Shown here: in pieces, positions 37,820 through 48,256 of the stretch | Layout: every line of letters starts with the position of its first letter | How positions within the stretch are numbered: the first letter of the stretch is position 1 | From: Azolla caroliniana | Taxonomy: Eukaryota; Polypodiophyta | Assembly (NCBI GenBank): GCA_043228905.1 | Contig: JBHGNT010000006.1 | Span: 4,464,001-4,528,000 of the forward strand | Reading direction: 5' to 3' | DNA: 64,000 nt | Position numbers and translations under genes: made by a program | The notes under the pieces: generated by a model | What the model was told of the DNA's origin: nothing | Databases searched by the model: none | The model's input: only the letters and a program-made list of their open reading frames with translations

Positions 37820-37822
<3 letters not shown>
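37740..37822 (-). mobile_element. tRNA-derived SINE, second copy
   Basis: On the minus strand TGTAGCTCAGTTTGTAAG (A box) is followed by GGTTGCCCACTGGAGACCA and GGGTTCAACCCC (B box, 37755-37766). It aligns along its length with the plus-strand copy at 15970-16070. Confidence 0.7.

Positions 37823-37823
<1 letters not shown>

Positions 37824-37877
<54 letters not shown>
37824..37877. repeat. (CT)n microsatellite
   Basis: Long, nearly pure CT run directly following the SINE, with one TTC interruption at its end. Confidence 0.95.
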
Positions 37878-37881
<4 letters not shown>

Positions 37882-38122
37882 TGTGCGCCCGTTTCTCTCC
37901 CTCCATTTTTTTCTGCATTATATAGCTCGTTGGAAAGCTCTTTCAGAGAGATTTCTAACGAATGTTTATTTGCTGAATTCCGTTACCGTTGTGAGAAGTT
38001 ATGAGCATTTTAGTCCGCAACACTCTTTGCCCAGCGGTTCCTCAAACTCAAGGTAGATTTTGAAACCCTAAATCGATTGAAAGGTACATTCTACTTCTTC
38101 TTCCATTTTATTAATAGTAAAT

Positions 38123-38938
38123 ATGCCAAGAGGAGTAAAATTCAATGATGATGTGATTGAAAGCCTAAACAATCAAATGCATACTTTGTCCATGGAAAAG
38201 ATGGCAGCTATGTATATCTCATTGCAAGAGACAGTGATGCATATGCAAAGCGAAATGTATGGTATAAGGAGCGAGAATTAACTCTTCAACATACACTGGA
38301 AATGCAAAAGTTAGAGATTAAAGCTTCGCGTGAAGAACTACATGCAATGAAGAACATGACTATTCAAATGCAAGATAATCGGATGCCTGAAATAGAAAGA
38401 AAAATATTGAGTCTTGAAGCAGAAAAAGAGATTTTGGTGAAGGCAAATGCCAAAATAAAATCTACAATTGAAAGTAAGGAAGATGTGATCATGACAAGGT
38501 GGAAAGATGTTCTCTTGAAAGAAACACCGAAAATAACGCAAAGGCATTCTAATACCATGGATGTGTTAGATGCAAAGGAGCAATATGAAATCGAAAGAAG
38601 AAAGAATAATATTGTCATTAGAGGTATGCAAGAGAATGAAACAGAGAATGCATTATCTCTTGGAGAGAATATTATGAAATTCTTTGAAGATCACTTTGTT
38701 ATGCGAGATGTTATTGTATATGCCGCACGTTGAGTTAGCATAACGCAACTAGAGGGAAAGTCATCTCAAGCTATTGTTTGTACAATCCTTGATGAACGTA
38801 AAAGGGCAATGATTCTAGATAGTAGTAAGGTGTACTTAAAAGGAACAAGTTTTTTTGTAATGGAGGATAGAACTCCACAAGAGCAAGAACATAGAAGGCA
38901 AGCATATGCATCTAAGAAAGCAAATCAAAAGGCATAGC
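38123..38938 (+). pseudogene. ORF1 of the CR1/jockey-like LINE (coiled coil), broken
   Basis: Begins MPRGVKFNDDVIESLNNQMH. A frameshift near 38275 leads into a strongly charged helical region (IERKILSLEAEKEILVKANA), consistent with a coiled coil. KNNIVIRGMQENETEN follows, then a single TGA at 38731, then KRAMILDSSKVYLKG to 38938. The pattern (coiled coil, then an IVIRG-type segment) resembles the ORF1 of animal jockey/CR1 elements. An RNA-binding role is known for such proteins and is inferred here. Confidence 0.65.
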
Positions 38939-38982
38939 AAGCAACGGCCTATGGGACTATAAGTGCTTCATGATTGAAAGTA

Positions 38983-41900
38983 ATGTTTTGGAATTGTAGA
39001 GGATATCCATGGAATAAGGGTTTAGGACTCAGTGATGTAGCTCAAGGTATGGATATTATATTTTTTTGTTGAAACATGGGAGCATGAGGCAAAACGTATA
39101 CCTAAGATAGACGGTTACCTCATAAAATCAATATGGCCTCACTCCAAAGGGAATATTGGGCGTGTCGGGATAGCATGTATCTACCATGAGAGCTTAGATA
39201 ATTCTATCAAAGTATGCAAATATGATGACTATAAGAGATACATATGGATAGAGGTTAAATTGGGGAAAGAGAAGTTGTATATAGTTGCCTGTTACATTCC
39301 TCACAAAGACTCAAACTACTATAGTAGGTTTGGGTTAGATTATGATGATCCTTTTACAAAATTATGCCATGATATACTTTCATTTGAGAAGCTTGGTAAA
39401 GTTTTAATTATGGGAGACTTCAATGCGAGAGTTGGAAATTTCCAAAATGTGGAGACATTTGAAGAAAATGTAGTAGAACATTGTCTATTGCGTGACTCAG
39501 AGGATTGTGTCTTGTCTGATTATGGAAAACTTTTGATGCAGATGTTAAATTGCACAAACTTGATTATCCTAAATGGTATAAAGGCATTCCCATTGACAAA
39601 TGTGCTCACATGTTTACCATCCTCGGGTGGAGGAAGTGTGGTTGATTACGCATTAATGTTGGCATGTGATCTATCATTGGTGAATGTGTTTAAAGTTGGT
39701 TCTCTATCTCTGGACTTAGATCACAAGCCATTGTACCTAGAGCTTGCAATTCCACATTTCACCAATAGATGCCATGGAGTGAAAGATGAAAAAAGATGTA
39801 TCATCCGACCTTGTAATTCTTGGTTCGACGATGAATGTAAGATGTATCTCAAATGGTTTAAGTCCATAGAGGGGGAAAATGAAAAGATTGTTGCATTGCA
39901 CCTATATAAGAAAGTAGTGAGGAGAAAGAAAAGAAGATATTTCCAAATGCAAGAGATGAAAAAGAAAAACTTGTTTAAGCTCAAACCAAAGTTAGCATGG
40001 GAACAACTCAAGGGTAAGAAAGAAAATGTGAAAGGCCACTTTACAAATGAAGAGATGTTAAACTATGTACAAAGGCTATATATGCATGAAGGTGTGGCTC
40101 CTATGGTTGAGAAAATTGAAACACCATGCACTACATGTATCGATATTGATGATGTCAATAAGGGAATAAAGAAGATGGTGAGTGGGAAAGCAACGGATGC
40201 AACCTACATCTCAAGTGAGCTTTTAAAATGGACAATGCCACATACTCGTCATTGGATAATGACAATTATAGAGCAAGCTATAAAACAAGGATTTCCAAAT
40301 GATTGGCTATGAATTGGATTAAACCAATATTTAAAGCCGGAGATAAGAATCAAGTATCAAATTATCGTACAATAATGGTGAGCTCAACTATTGCTAAATT
40401 ATATAGCACTATTATGGAGCAAAAGATAAGCACATGGGCTGAAAGTACAAGCAAAAGAGCACTTGGGCAAGCAGGATTTAGACCCAAACACTCCACTGTG
40501 GATCATTTGGTCACATTGAGAGTAATCATGGAAGAGAGTCGACTACAAGGAAAAACACTTTATTGTTGTTTTGTTGATTTTAAGAAAGCTTTTGATATTG
40601 TACCACAAAGTGAGCTCTGGAATAGAATGGTAGAGATAGACATGCCATTAGAGTACCAAGTTGTTGTTGCACGCCTATATGAACAAGTTAAATGTCAACT
40701 AAAAATGGATAGTGGATTCTCAAAGCACTTTTTAAGTTACATGGGGGTCAAGCAAGGATGTCCACTATCACCCACACTTTTTGGCTTATGTATTGATAAA
40801 TTAGAAGAAGTGGTAAATAAGGTTGCAAGAGAAGAAGGATTGAATGCTCCCAAATTGATGCAACATGTTATCTTATTGCTTCTATATGCTGATGATGTGG
40901 TACTCTTCTCATATGATGTTGATAGTATGCAAAATTTACTTGGGGTATTAGAAGAATTTTGCCATAGTAGTGGACTAGCAGTGAATGTGGAGAAAACAAA
41001 AATGATGGTAGTGCAAACCATCCAACTTCATCATTACCCTATGCTCACAAATAGAGGTGAACATATACAATTTGTTCAAAGCTTTAAATATCTTGGTATT
41101 GATGTACCCGCCACAAATAAATGGAGTGCATGCTTTGATTCTAGGCTCCAAGCCGGTTGGAAATCGTATTACCTTTTGGAGAACCAATGCAACCAAAGTG
41201 ATACTTGTGGATGGGAAGTAAAACTAATGTTGTTCAATGCCAGGGTAACTCAAGTATTGTTTAATGGAGTAGAAGTATGGGGTGGCACCATCTCTCTTAA
41301 TGCATGGAATGAGATTGAGAAAATTCAAAAGATGTTTTTAAGGAGGCAATTAGGAGTTAAATGCACTACCTCTTACCAAGTTATGCTCTTGGAAACAAGT
41401 GTTCGACCCATAGAACTATTGGCACTCCAAAAAGTATATAAATACATTACAAAAGTCAAGAATATGTCGAATCATCAATTACCACATCTTGTTTGGAATG
41501 TTGGATGTAAGCTACAAAGGAATCATAAAAGTAAGATTCTCTCATCCGGTTGGGTTGTTGACATAAGGAAGTGGTTTAGAAGATAGGGTATGGATGATCT
41601 TTTAGAGCTTTCTGGCAATGCTTATGCAGTATGTAATGATTGAGGAAAGGTTGGTGGAATCATTAAGGATAAAGTGGGAAGATGTTAAGAGGACAAAGCT
41701 AGAATACTACATTGCAAATGTCAACCCTCAATGTTGGTCTCAATATAAAGCAAGAATGCCTATTGATCGTATCCAACCTTATCTCATTACCAATATGAGT
41801 AGTAATGCTCGTAGAGCCCTTACACTACTTCACACTCGATCTCACAAGTTAGGTATTGAAGTTGCATCATGGTATCAAAATGTAACTAATTTGAAGACAT

Positions 41901-42118
41901 GCAAAGTATGCAATGAAGGCATGGTAGAGGATGAATGTCACTTGCTCTTTACATGCTCGACATATAGTGCAATTCGTTCAAGATATGCTGACATACTAAG
42001 AGGGAGTGATAACTTAAGTGCCATACTTAAGACACCACCGAGAAGGTTGAGCTCATATGTGTATGCTTTATTCACACATAGAGACTTTGTGCGTCAATGT
42101 ATGAATACCCCTTCTTAG
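38983..42118 (+). pseudogene. ORF2 of the CR1/jockey-like LINE: AP-endonuclease and reverse transcriptase
   Basis: Starts MFWNCRGYPWNKGL. The endonuclease is visible through VLIMGDFNARVGN (39400-39440), GGGSVVDYALM and LDLDHKPLYLEL. RT follows: GQAGFRPKHSTVDHL, CCFVDFKKAFDIVPQ, YMGVKQGCPLSPTLFGLC and the catalytic LLYADDVVLFS near 40885. A Cys-His motif C-x2-C ... H-x5-C lies near 41905-41955 (CKVCNEGMVEDECHLLFTC). Visible lesions are stops and shifts in the first 250 nt, a frameshift at about 40305, and a stop plus shift at 41586-41640. The sequence nicks and primes at the target site in active relatives; this copy is inactive. Confidence 0.8.
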
Positions 42119-44222
42119 GAAGGAGACACATATCAAGAACACATGTATACTCTGGTCCCATAGGTCAAAATTGGCCTCTTTATGGACGATAAAAATTCTA
42201 ATTCTAATTCTAATTCTCGTGAGACTTGTAGAAACATGAAAGAATCATCAACCAACGCTTGTGCTACTAGTTGCCCTCCAGACGGAAGGTGTAGACCCAC
42301 AATGTCACCATTTGTTGCAAGCCTCGATAACATCACTAACAAGGGATGAGTAACAATAGCAAACAACAATGGGCTAAGAGGGCTATATCAGATGTAACTC
42401 CCCCATTAAGCATTACTCGAGACATTGCATCTTGTCCTAATAAAAATATGAGGCGAGACATATGAGGTCCAAAACTCGTTATATGCATTAACCCAGAAAC
42501 AAAGGACCAATTAACATGATCATAAGCTTTCTCCAAATCTAATTGCGCCATAATCAATTCTTGATGAGTGTTTCGAGCATAATCCCTGGCCATTTGAACA
42601 TTCAACACATTATGCAATATATTCCTACCTGCAATAAAACCATATTGGGCGGGATGTATCAACTTTGGCAAATACTTTTGTAATCTACTTGCCAAGACCT
42701 TTGTAAATATCTTATACAACCCCCCATCAAAGAAATAGGTCTCTATTGATGAAATGACTCGTGAGATGCCACCTTTGGAACTAATTTAATTAGACCAACC
42801 TTCCAAGATCGAGGCATATGACTAGAATCCCAAGCATGTTGAAACATCAAAGTTAAGGGCCCCTTTAAAATGTTCGAATATCACTTAAAAACTTCATTTG
42901 TCAAGCCATCCCAACCAAGGCTCTTACCATTAGGAAGATGCCTTAAAACTGTGTTCATCTCATTCTCAGTGAAATCCGCATCCAATTCATGACTAATGAG
43001 TTCATGCACAATACATCCAACCACATCATAAAACTCATGACATGCTCTACTCACCTCATTTGTCATTAACAATTGTGGGCCAATCAACTCCTTAAAGTAA
43101 TGAATACATACATTGTCAATTATTGTAGTAGGATCCACTATCCATTCATTCCCTTGCTTCACATGTACCACATTAGATCGAGCATAAGTAGGATGTAATG
43201 CTTGGAAAAACAAATGAGATTGACATTGATTATCTATGATCCCATCCCTCAATTGTCGCATCTTCGCATAACGATAACTTTGGCATTGCAACTAAGAAAT
43301 AATAACATGCAATTGACTTTGGATATCCAAAAGCTCCTCATCTAATGGTGCATGTATCAATAATGCATTACACTTGGAGAGAACTTGTGAGAATTGTCGA
43401 AGAAGACCTCTTCTTCATTGAGCATTAGTTACTCAATACATACGATGAATGATCTTAATGTTTCGTAACGTGATATCCCATGCTTTAACTCTTCTAAGAT
43501 TCGCTTCTTGTGAAAAATTTACCAAAATTTGCTCCATGAGAGAATCAAAGTGAGGTTGAAGCAAAAGAGAAGAGTTAAAGCGTAATGGAGGATTTCCAAG
43601 TAAGGATTTATACATGTCAATCGCATAATTACAAACCTCCAAACAAATAGGAAAGTGATCTGAAGTTCCTACATCGTGTAGAACTTTCATACAAAGTGAT
43701 GTCGATAAAAAATATTCATTGTGCATCACATACATTCTATCTAACTGACTCCATGTTTGTTTATGTTGAACGGATTGGAAAGTAAAACCCGAATCATTCC
43801 CATGCAACCATGTCCAAACATCCAACTTCAGAACCTCCATAGCCAATGAATCCCAAGCAAGTTGCTCTAGATCATCCGTGATTTAATGTTCTGACGTAGA
43901 TTGAGATGCATCAACATACATGTTAAAATCACCCATAAGTAATTTGGGACGACCCACACATAGGGTTTGAAGGAGTGAGCCCCATAGTGCAATACGTTGA
44001 GTGGCTTGGTTAGGGGCATAAATCCCAACCACCCACACAACCTCGCCAAAAAAAGTGATTTCTAGAACAAAGAACCGACTAGAAGGATTATTATGCACCA
44101 TTTGAGGATAATATTTATCCCACACAATTAATACCACACCTGAATAATGATTATTAAGATGTCTTGCATAGAATAATAAATATCCGCGTAAATGAACTAT
44201 GGATCCTGCTAACTCATGACAC

Positions 44223-44676
44223 TGTCAGGAACGCTACCTAGGCGGAGAAGGAATTAGTACTAAAAGAAGGATTAGTACAATTGTTGAGAACAGTACTAAG
44301 ACAGAGAAGGATTAGTACTATGAGAGGTGTAGAACGTTGAGAGAAGGAACGAGTGAGAGGGAGAGAGAGAGAGAGAGAGAGAATGATGATACGAAGGATA
44401 TATGTAGTAGGTGAAGGAAAATATACAATAACAGCTAGAAGGCTTAAGACTGGCGTTGAACCGATTTGGTTCGAACTAATGCCTTGCGCCTCCTTTTATA
44501 GTGTTTTCAGGAATACTCCTGAAGTTTCTAGAATGTTCCAGAGAAATCTGGAATATACATCCATTTCCTAATAAAATATAAATGAAAATAATATACTTCG
44601 AATTACAATGTATAATATAACGGTAAAGACTCGACCCATGTAACAACAGGTTATGGGTTCGAGTCTAGTTATGACA
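44223..44676 (-). repeat. 3' LTR of the chromovirus
   Basis: Same sequence as the other LTR apart from a GA run shorter by two bases. The pol stop codon lies in its first bases (44669-44671). Confidence 0.97.
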
Positions 44677-47600
44677 CTATCCCCCCTTTAAAACGACGAG
44701 TTCCACGAGTCGTTTTAGATTGAGGACCCGGTTTCTCTGGATATCGACGATGGAAGTCTTCAAGAAGAGCACGAGCATTGGTCACGTTCTCGATCGGCTC
44801 CCAAGTACGCTCGCTGGGACTATACCCTAGCCAATCGACTAGATAGTAGAGCTTATTGCGAACAATCTTGGAATCAAGGATGGCAGCGACCTCATACTCA
44901 GGTCCATCTTCAAGCTCGATAGGAGGTGGAGGTTGTGTAATCCGTCCTGGGATAGTGCTCTCGTGATAAGGTTCAAGGAGGGAACTATGAAATACCGGAT
45001 GTATCCGAAGTTGCGGAGGTAGATCGAGACGAAAAGCGACATCATTAATCTTTCCGATAATACGGAAAGGACCTAATCGCCGATAATCCAATTTTCCACA
45101 TGGGCGAGTAGTCTTGATGTGTCGTCGTAGCAGCCACACCCGATCCCCAATGTTAAAACTGGATGGAAGTCGATGACGATCTGCGTAGTCCTTGTGTGAT
45201 TGTTGAGCATGCTGGAGTTGAGTAGATAAATCTTCTTGTATCTTGCGTAATCGCTCCAAACGATCCTCCGCGCACGGATTTGTGGACACTTCTGGGACTT
45301 CAAGGACAGACCACCGGGGATGACATCCCGTATAAGCATAGAATGGCGTAACTTTAGTCGATGCGTGGATAGCGTTATTATAGGCAAATTCGGCGAAGTG
45401 AAGAATATCTGCCCAGTCATCCTGATGATAGCTGAGAAAGCACCGCAGATACTGCTCCAATGTTTGATTTGTTCGTTCGGCTTGACCGTCGGTTTGTGGG
45501 TGGTAGCCGGAGGAGAGGTTACAAGTCACCTTGAGCATCTTAAAAAGGTGCTTCCAGAATTTGGATACAAACTGGGGTCCACGATCGCTAATGATACTAT
45601 CGGGAAGTCCATGATGCCGACATACTTCCCGCATGACAATTTCGGCGGTGTCTTCACTAGATATTTCCTTAGTACATGGTAAGAAATGAGCCATCTTCGT
45701 ATATCGATCCACCACTGTTAGAATCGCGTTGAACTCCTTAGAGACTGGAAGATCTGTGATGAAGTCGAGAGCAATGGATTGCCATGGCTTGCTTGGAATT
45801 GGTAATGGTTCTAATAAACCATATGGATGATGCCTTGGCATTTTCGCTCTGCAACAGGTGTCACAAGTCCGAACAAAATCTTTGACAAATTGTTGCATAC
45901 GGGGCCACCAGAATGATCGTTGTACTAAATCTAATGTTTTAGTACTACCGAAATGTCCTGCTGTATATGTGTCATGGCAGTTTTGTACTACTCGAAGGCG
46001 GCAAGAACCATTAGGAACATACAAAAGTTCTTTAAAGAAGAGTAATCCATCACAGTATTTAAATTGCCGATAGTCAGTACCTGGTGGTTGTGACTGTGAA
46101 CATGACGCTCGACAGGGGTCAATTTGTGCTAGTATAGCTTGGGCAAAGGCGTCAGTCTTCAAGTCCTCACGTATAGTATTGGTGACGTCAGAGTCCATGG
46201 GCATGTCAAAGACCTGTGCTCCTTGTAGTCGTGCTGGTCCCAAGATTACTTGCTTCTGGTTATCGAAAGCTGGCTCCCCGGGACGTGGTGTTAGATACGA
46301 ACGTCGTGATAATGCATCTGCCTTCCCTTGGTGCTTCCCCGGACGATATGTAATTTTGAAGTCGAAGCGTGTGAGGAAGTGGGCCCATCGAGCTTGACGT
46401 CGATTCAGTACACGAGCATCTTGAAAGTAGGCAAGGTTCTTGTGGTCACTGAATACAGTGACTTGATGAGGAGATCCCTCGAGAAAATGCCTCCACTGTA
46501 TAAAAGAATCAACTATTGCCAATAGCTCTTTATCGTGAATTTCGTAGTTGATTTCGGCGGCGTCAAACTTACGGGAGTGGAAAGCCACAGGATGCAGCTT
46601 CTCGTCATTACCCTGTTGTGACAAAATGCTCCCCAATGCGAAATCAGATGCGTCAGCTTCGATAATGAATGGTTGTTCCGGATCCACATGACCTAGAATT
46701 GGAGCTGATGTGAACGCCTTCTTAAGACTCTCGAAAGCCATGTCCGTTTCTTTAGACCAGATAAATGATTGTCCTTTCCTGGTGAGCTGTGTGAGAGGCA
46801 GAACTATTTTTGAGTAGTCTTGTATGAACTTCCGGTAAAAATTTGCAAAGCCTAGGAAGCACTGCACATCCCGCACCGAACGCGGAGTTTGCCATTCTAC
46901 CACCGTTTTGACCTTAGCTGGGTCCATAGAGATGCCTTCTGAGGAGATGACATATCCGAGAAATTCCACCTGGTTGCACCCGAAACTACATTTCTCTAGC
47001 TTTGCATATAGCCCATGTTCTCGAAGTCGTTTTAGTACTAATAGTACATGAGAATCATGTTCTTCTTGGGTCTTTGAATAAACCAGTAGATCATCTAAAT
47101 AGATGATCAGAAAATCATCCAATAGATCTCGAAATATATCATTCGCCATGTGCTGGAAGACTGCTGGCGCATTAGTGAGTCCGAACGGCATGACCGTATA
47201 CTCGAAGTGCCCATATCTGGTGCGAAACGCGGTCTTCCATTCATCTCCTGGTCGGATTCGTACGAGGTTATAGGCTCCTCGTAAATCGATCTTCGTGAAG
47301 AACCTGGCACCATTGATTCGTTCTAAAAGACTTGAGATAAGGGGAAGAGCATACCTATTTCTTATTGTAACCTTATTCAAGCCACGGTAATCTACAACAA
47401 GTCGAAGCGAGCCATCTTTTTTCTTGACGAAGAAAATGGGTGCGCCGGCTGGAGATTTCGAATGCCGAATGAAACCGTTCTCCAAATTCTCCTCTATATA
47501 GGCTCGAAGGACTTCTAGCTCGGTTGGTGACAAACTGTAGATCGGCCCCCATGGCGGCTCTTTTACCGGTTGTAAGTCGATGGCGCAATCGTACGGCCGA

Positions 47601-48256
47601 TGATGAGGAAGTGTGTTGGCTTGTACTTTATCGAACACATCAGCGTACTGACGATACTTCTCGGGGAGTTGAACAGTACTGTCTTCTTTAGTGGTGATGG
47701 AGGGGTTTACTGATATTGCGAAAAGGAACATCTCCTCCTTGCGCCCTTCTTCACGCAACTGATGTAGCGAAATGGTTGCCATTGTCTTTTGGGTTTGTCG
47801 ACACCGGATTGCCCTTGTTCTCCAATCTATGTTTGGATTGTGTAATTCGAACCATGGTAATCCTAAAACTATGGGATGTTCTGGGATACTAATAATATTA
47901 AACGACACTACACATGCTAAGTTATCTAGGACAATATTAACAGGTTCTGACTCTTCTATGATATTCCCAGAAGCAATGGGACGACCATCAATGACTACTA
48001 CTGAGGCTGGACACGGGAGCTTACTGAGGGATATCTGATGGGCTTGGGCAAAATTCCTATCCATAAAGCAAGAATTAGCTCCGGAATCTAGAAGTGCTAA
48101 GGTATGTACTGGAGGGGTACTTTTAGTACTAACTGCTACTTGGGCTACGAACACATCACTAACTTGCTTAGAGGGAATGGAACCACTAATGGGCTGCACA
48201 GATCTAGGGCTGTCTAACCAAACGGCTCCTATTTTGGCTGGACTTAATAGTTTAAC
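44669..48256 (-). CDS. pol: Pol of the chromovirus: protease, RT, RNase H, integrase, chromodomain
   Basis: From the frameshift site the frame is open to a TAA inside the 3' LTR. Numbered from the GTG at 48199: aspartic protease LLDSGAN at about 36-42, RT with catalytic YLDD at 367-370, RNase H (EADASDFALGSILS) near 510. The integrase has an HHCC zinc region (about 750-800, CDTCC) and a DDE core (LDFITDLP; SDRGPQF; HPQTDGQAERTN). At about 1100-1155 a chromodomain reads EVAAILDSKIVRNKLYYLVD, then WLGYSPSERTWEP. The chromodomain targets integration to marked chromatin in relatives. All key motifs are present; nothing is broken. Upstream of the GTG, the -1 frame adds about 19 codons back to the slip site. 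Confidence 0.95.
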   Translation of the reverse strand, partial: VKLLSPAKIGAVWLDSPRSVQPISGSIPSKQVSDVFVAQVAVSTKSTPPVHTLALLDSGANSCFMDRNFAQAHQISLSKLPCPASVVVIDGRPIASGNIIEESEPVNIVLDNLACVVSFNIISIPEHPIVLGLPWFELHNPNIDWRTRAIRCRQTQKTMATISLHQLREEGRKEEMFLFAISVNPSITTKEDSTVQLPEKYRQYADVFDKVQANTLPHHRPYDCAIDLQPVKEPPWGPIYSLSPTELEVLRAYIEENLENGFIRHSKSPAGAPIFFVKKKDGSLRLVVDYRGLNKVTIRNRYALPLISSLLERINGARFFTKIDLRGAYNLVRIRPGDEWKTAFRTRYGHFEYTVMPFGLTNAPAVFQHMANDIFRDLLDDFLIIYLDDLLVYSKTQEEHDSHVLLVLKRLREHGLYAKLEKCSFGCNQVEFLGYVISSEGISMDPAKVKTVVEWQTPRSVRDVQCFLGFANFYRKFIQDYSKIVLPLTQLTRKGQSFIWSKETDMAFESLKKAFTSAPILGHVDPEQPFIIEADASDFALGSILSQQGNDEKLHPVAFHSRKFDAAEINYEIHDKELLAIVDSFIQWRHFLEGSPHQVTVFSDHKNLAYFQDARVLNRRQARWAHFLTRFDFKITYRPGKHQGKADALSRRSYLTPRPGEPAFDNQKQVILGPARLQGAQVFDMPMDSDVTNTIREDLKTDAFAQAILAQIDPCRASCSQSQPPGTDYRQFKYCDGLLFFKELLYVPNGSCRLRVVQNCHDTYTAGHFGSTKTLDLVQRSFWWPRMQQFVKDFVRTCDTCCRAKMPRHHPYGLLEPLPIPSKPWQSIALDFITDLPVSKEFNAILTVVDRYTKMAHFLPCTKEISSEDTAEIVMREVCRHHGLPDSIISDRGPQFVSKFWKHLFKMLKVTCNLSSGYHPQTDGQAERTNQTLEQYLRCFLSYHQDDWADILHFAEFAYNNAIHASTKVTPFYAYTGCHPRWSVLEVPEVSTNPCAEDRLERLRKIQEDLSTQLQHAQQSHKDYADRHRLPSSFNIGDRVWLLRRHIKTTRPCGKLDYRRLGPFRIIGKINDVAFRLDLPPQLRIHPVFHSSLLEPYHESTIPGRITQPPPPIELEDGPEYEVAAILDSKIVRNKLYYLVDWLGYSPSERTWEPIENVTNARALLEDFHRRYPEKPGPQSKTTRGTRRFKGGIVS
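44677..44692 (-). other. Polypurine tract of the chromovirus
   Basis: On the minus strand TTTAAAGGGGGGATAG abuts the 3' LTR and primes plus-strand synthesis in such elements. It lies within the pol reading frame. Confidence 0.85.

Larger units (their letters stand above)
37880..42215 (+). mobile_element. Non-L1 LINE (CR1/L2/jockey-like) with short-repeat 3' end
   Basis: Order: 5' leader, ORF1 (38123-38938), ORF2 with AP-endonuclease, RT and a C-terminal zinc motif (38983-42118), then a short 3' UTR. The end is not poly(A) but about four AATTCT units at 42188-42212. Such microsatellite ends are typical of CR1, L2 and RTE-type LINEs, not of L1. The whole block 37555-42215 lies in the L1 ORF2. 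It is bordered by similar sequences ATTCTCTCTTGAGA (left) and ATTCTCGTGAGA (right), a likely target duplication with one difference and an indel. Frames are broken by few lesions, so insertion is moderately recent. Confidence 0.8.

Noticed and set aside
44353-44571. 72-codon frame in the LTR, repeated at 49646-49882
   Set aside because: It runs through the LTR GA repeat and promoter antisense to the element; no protein family resemblance.
45320-46525. Several plus-strand frames
   Set aside because: They are antisense shadows of the chromovirus pol.
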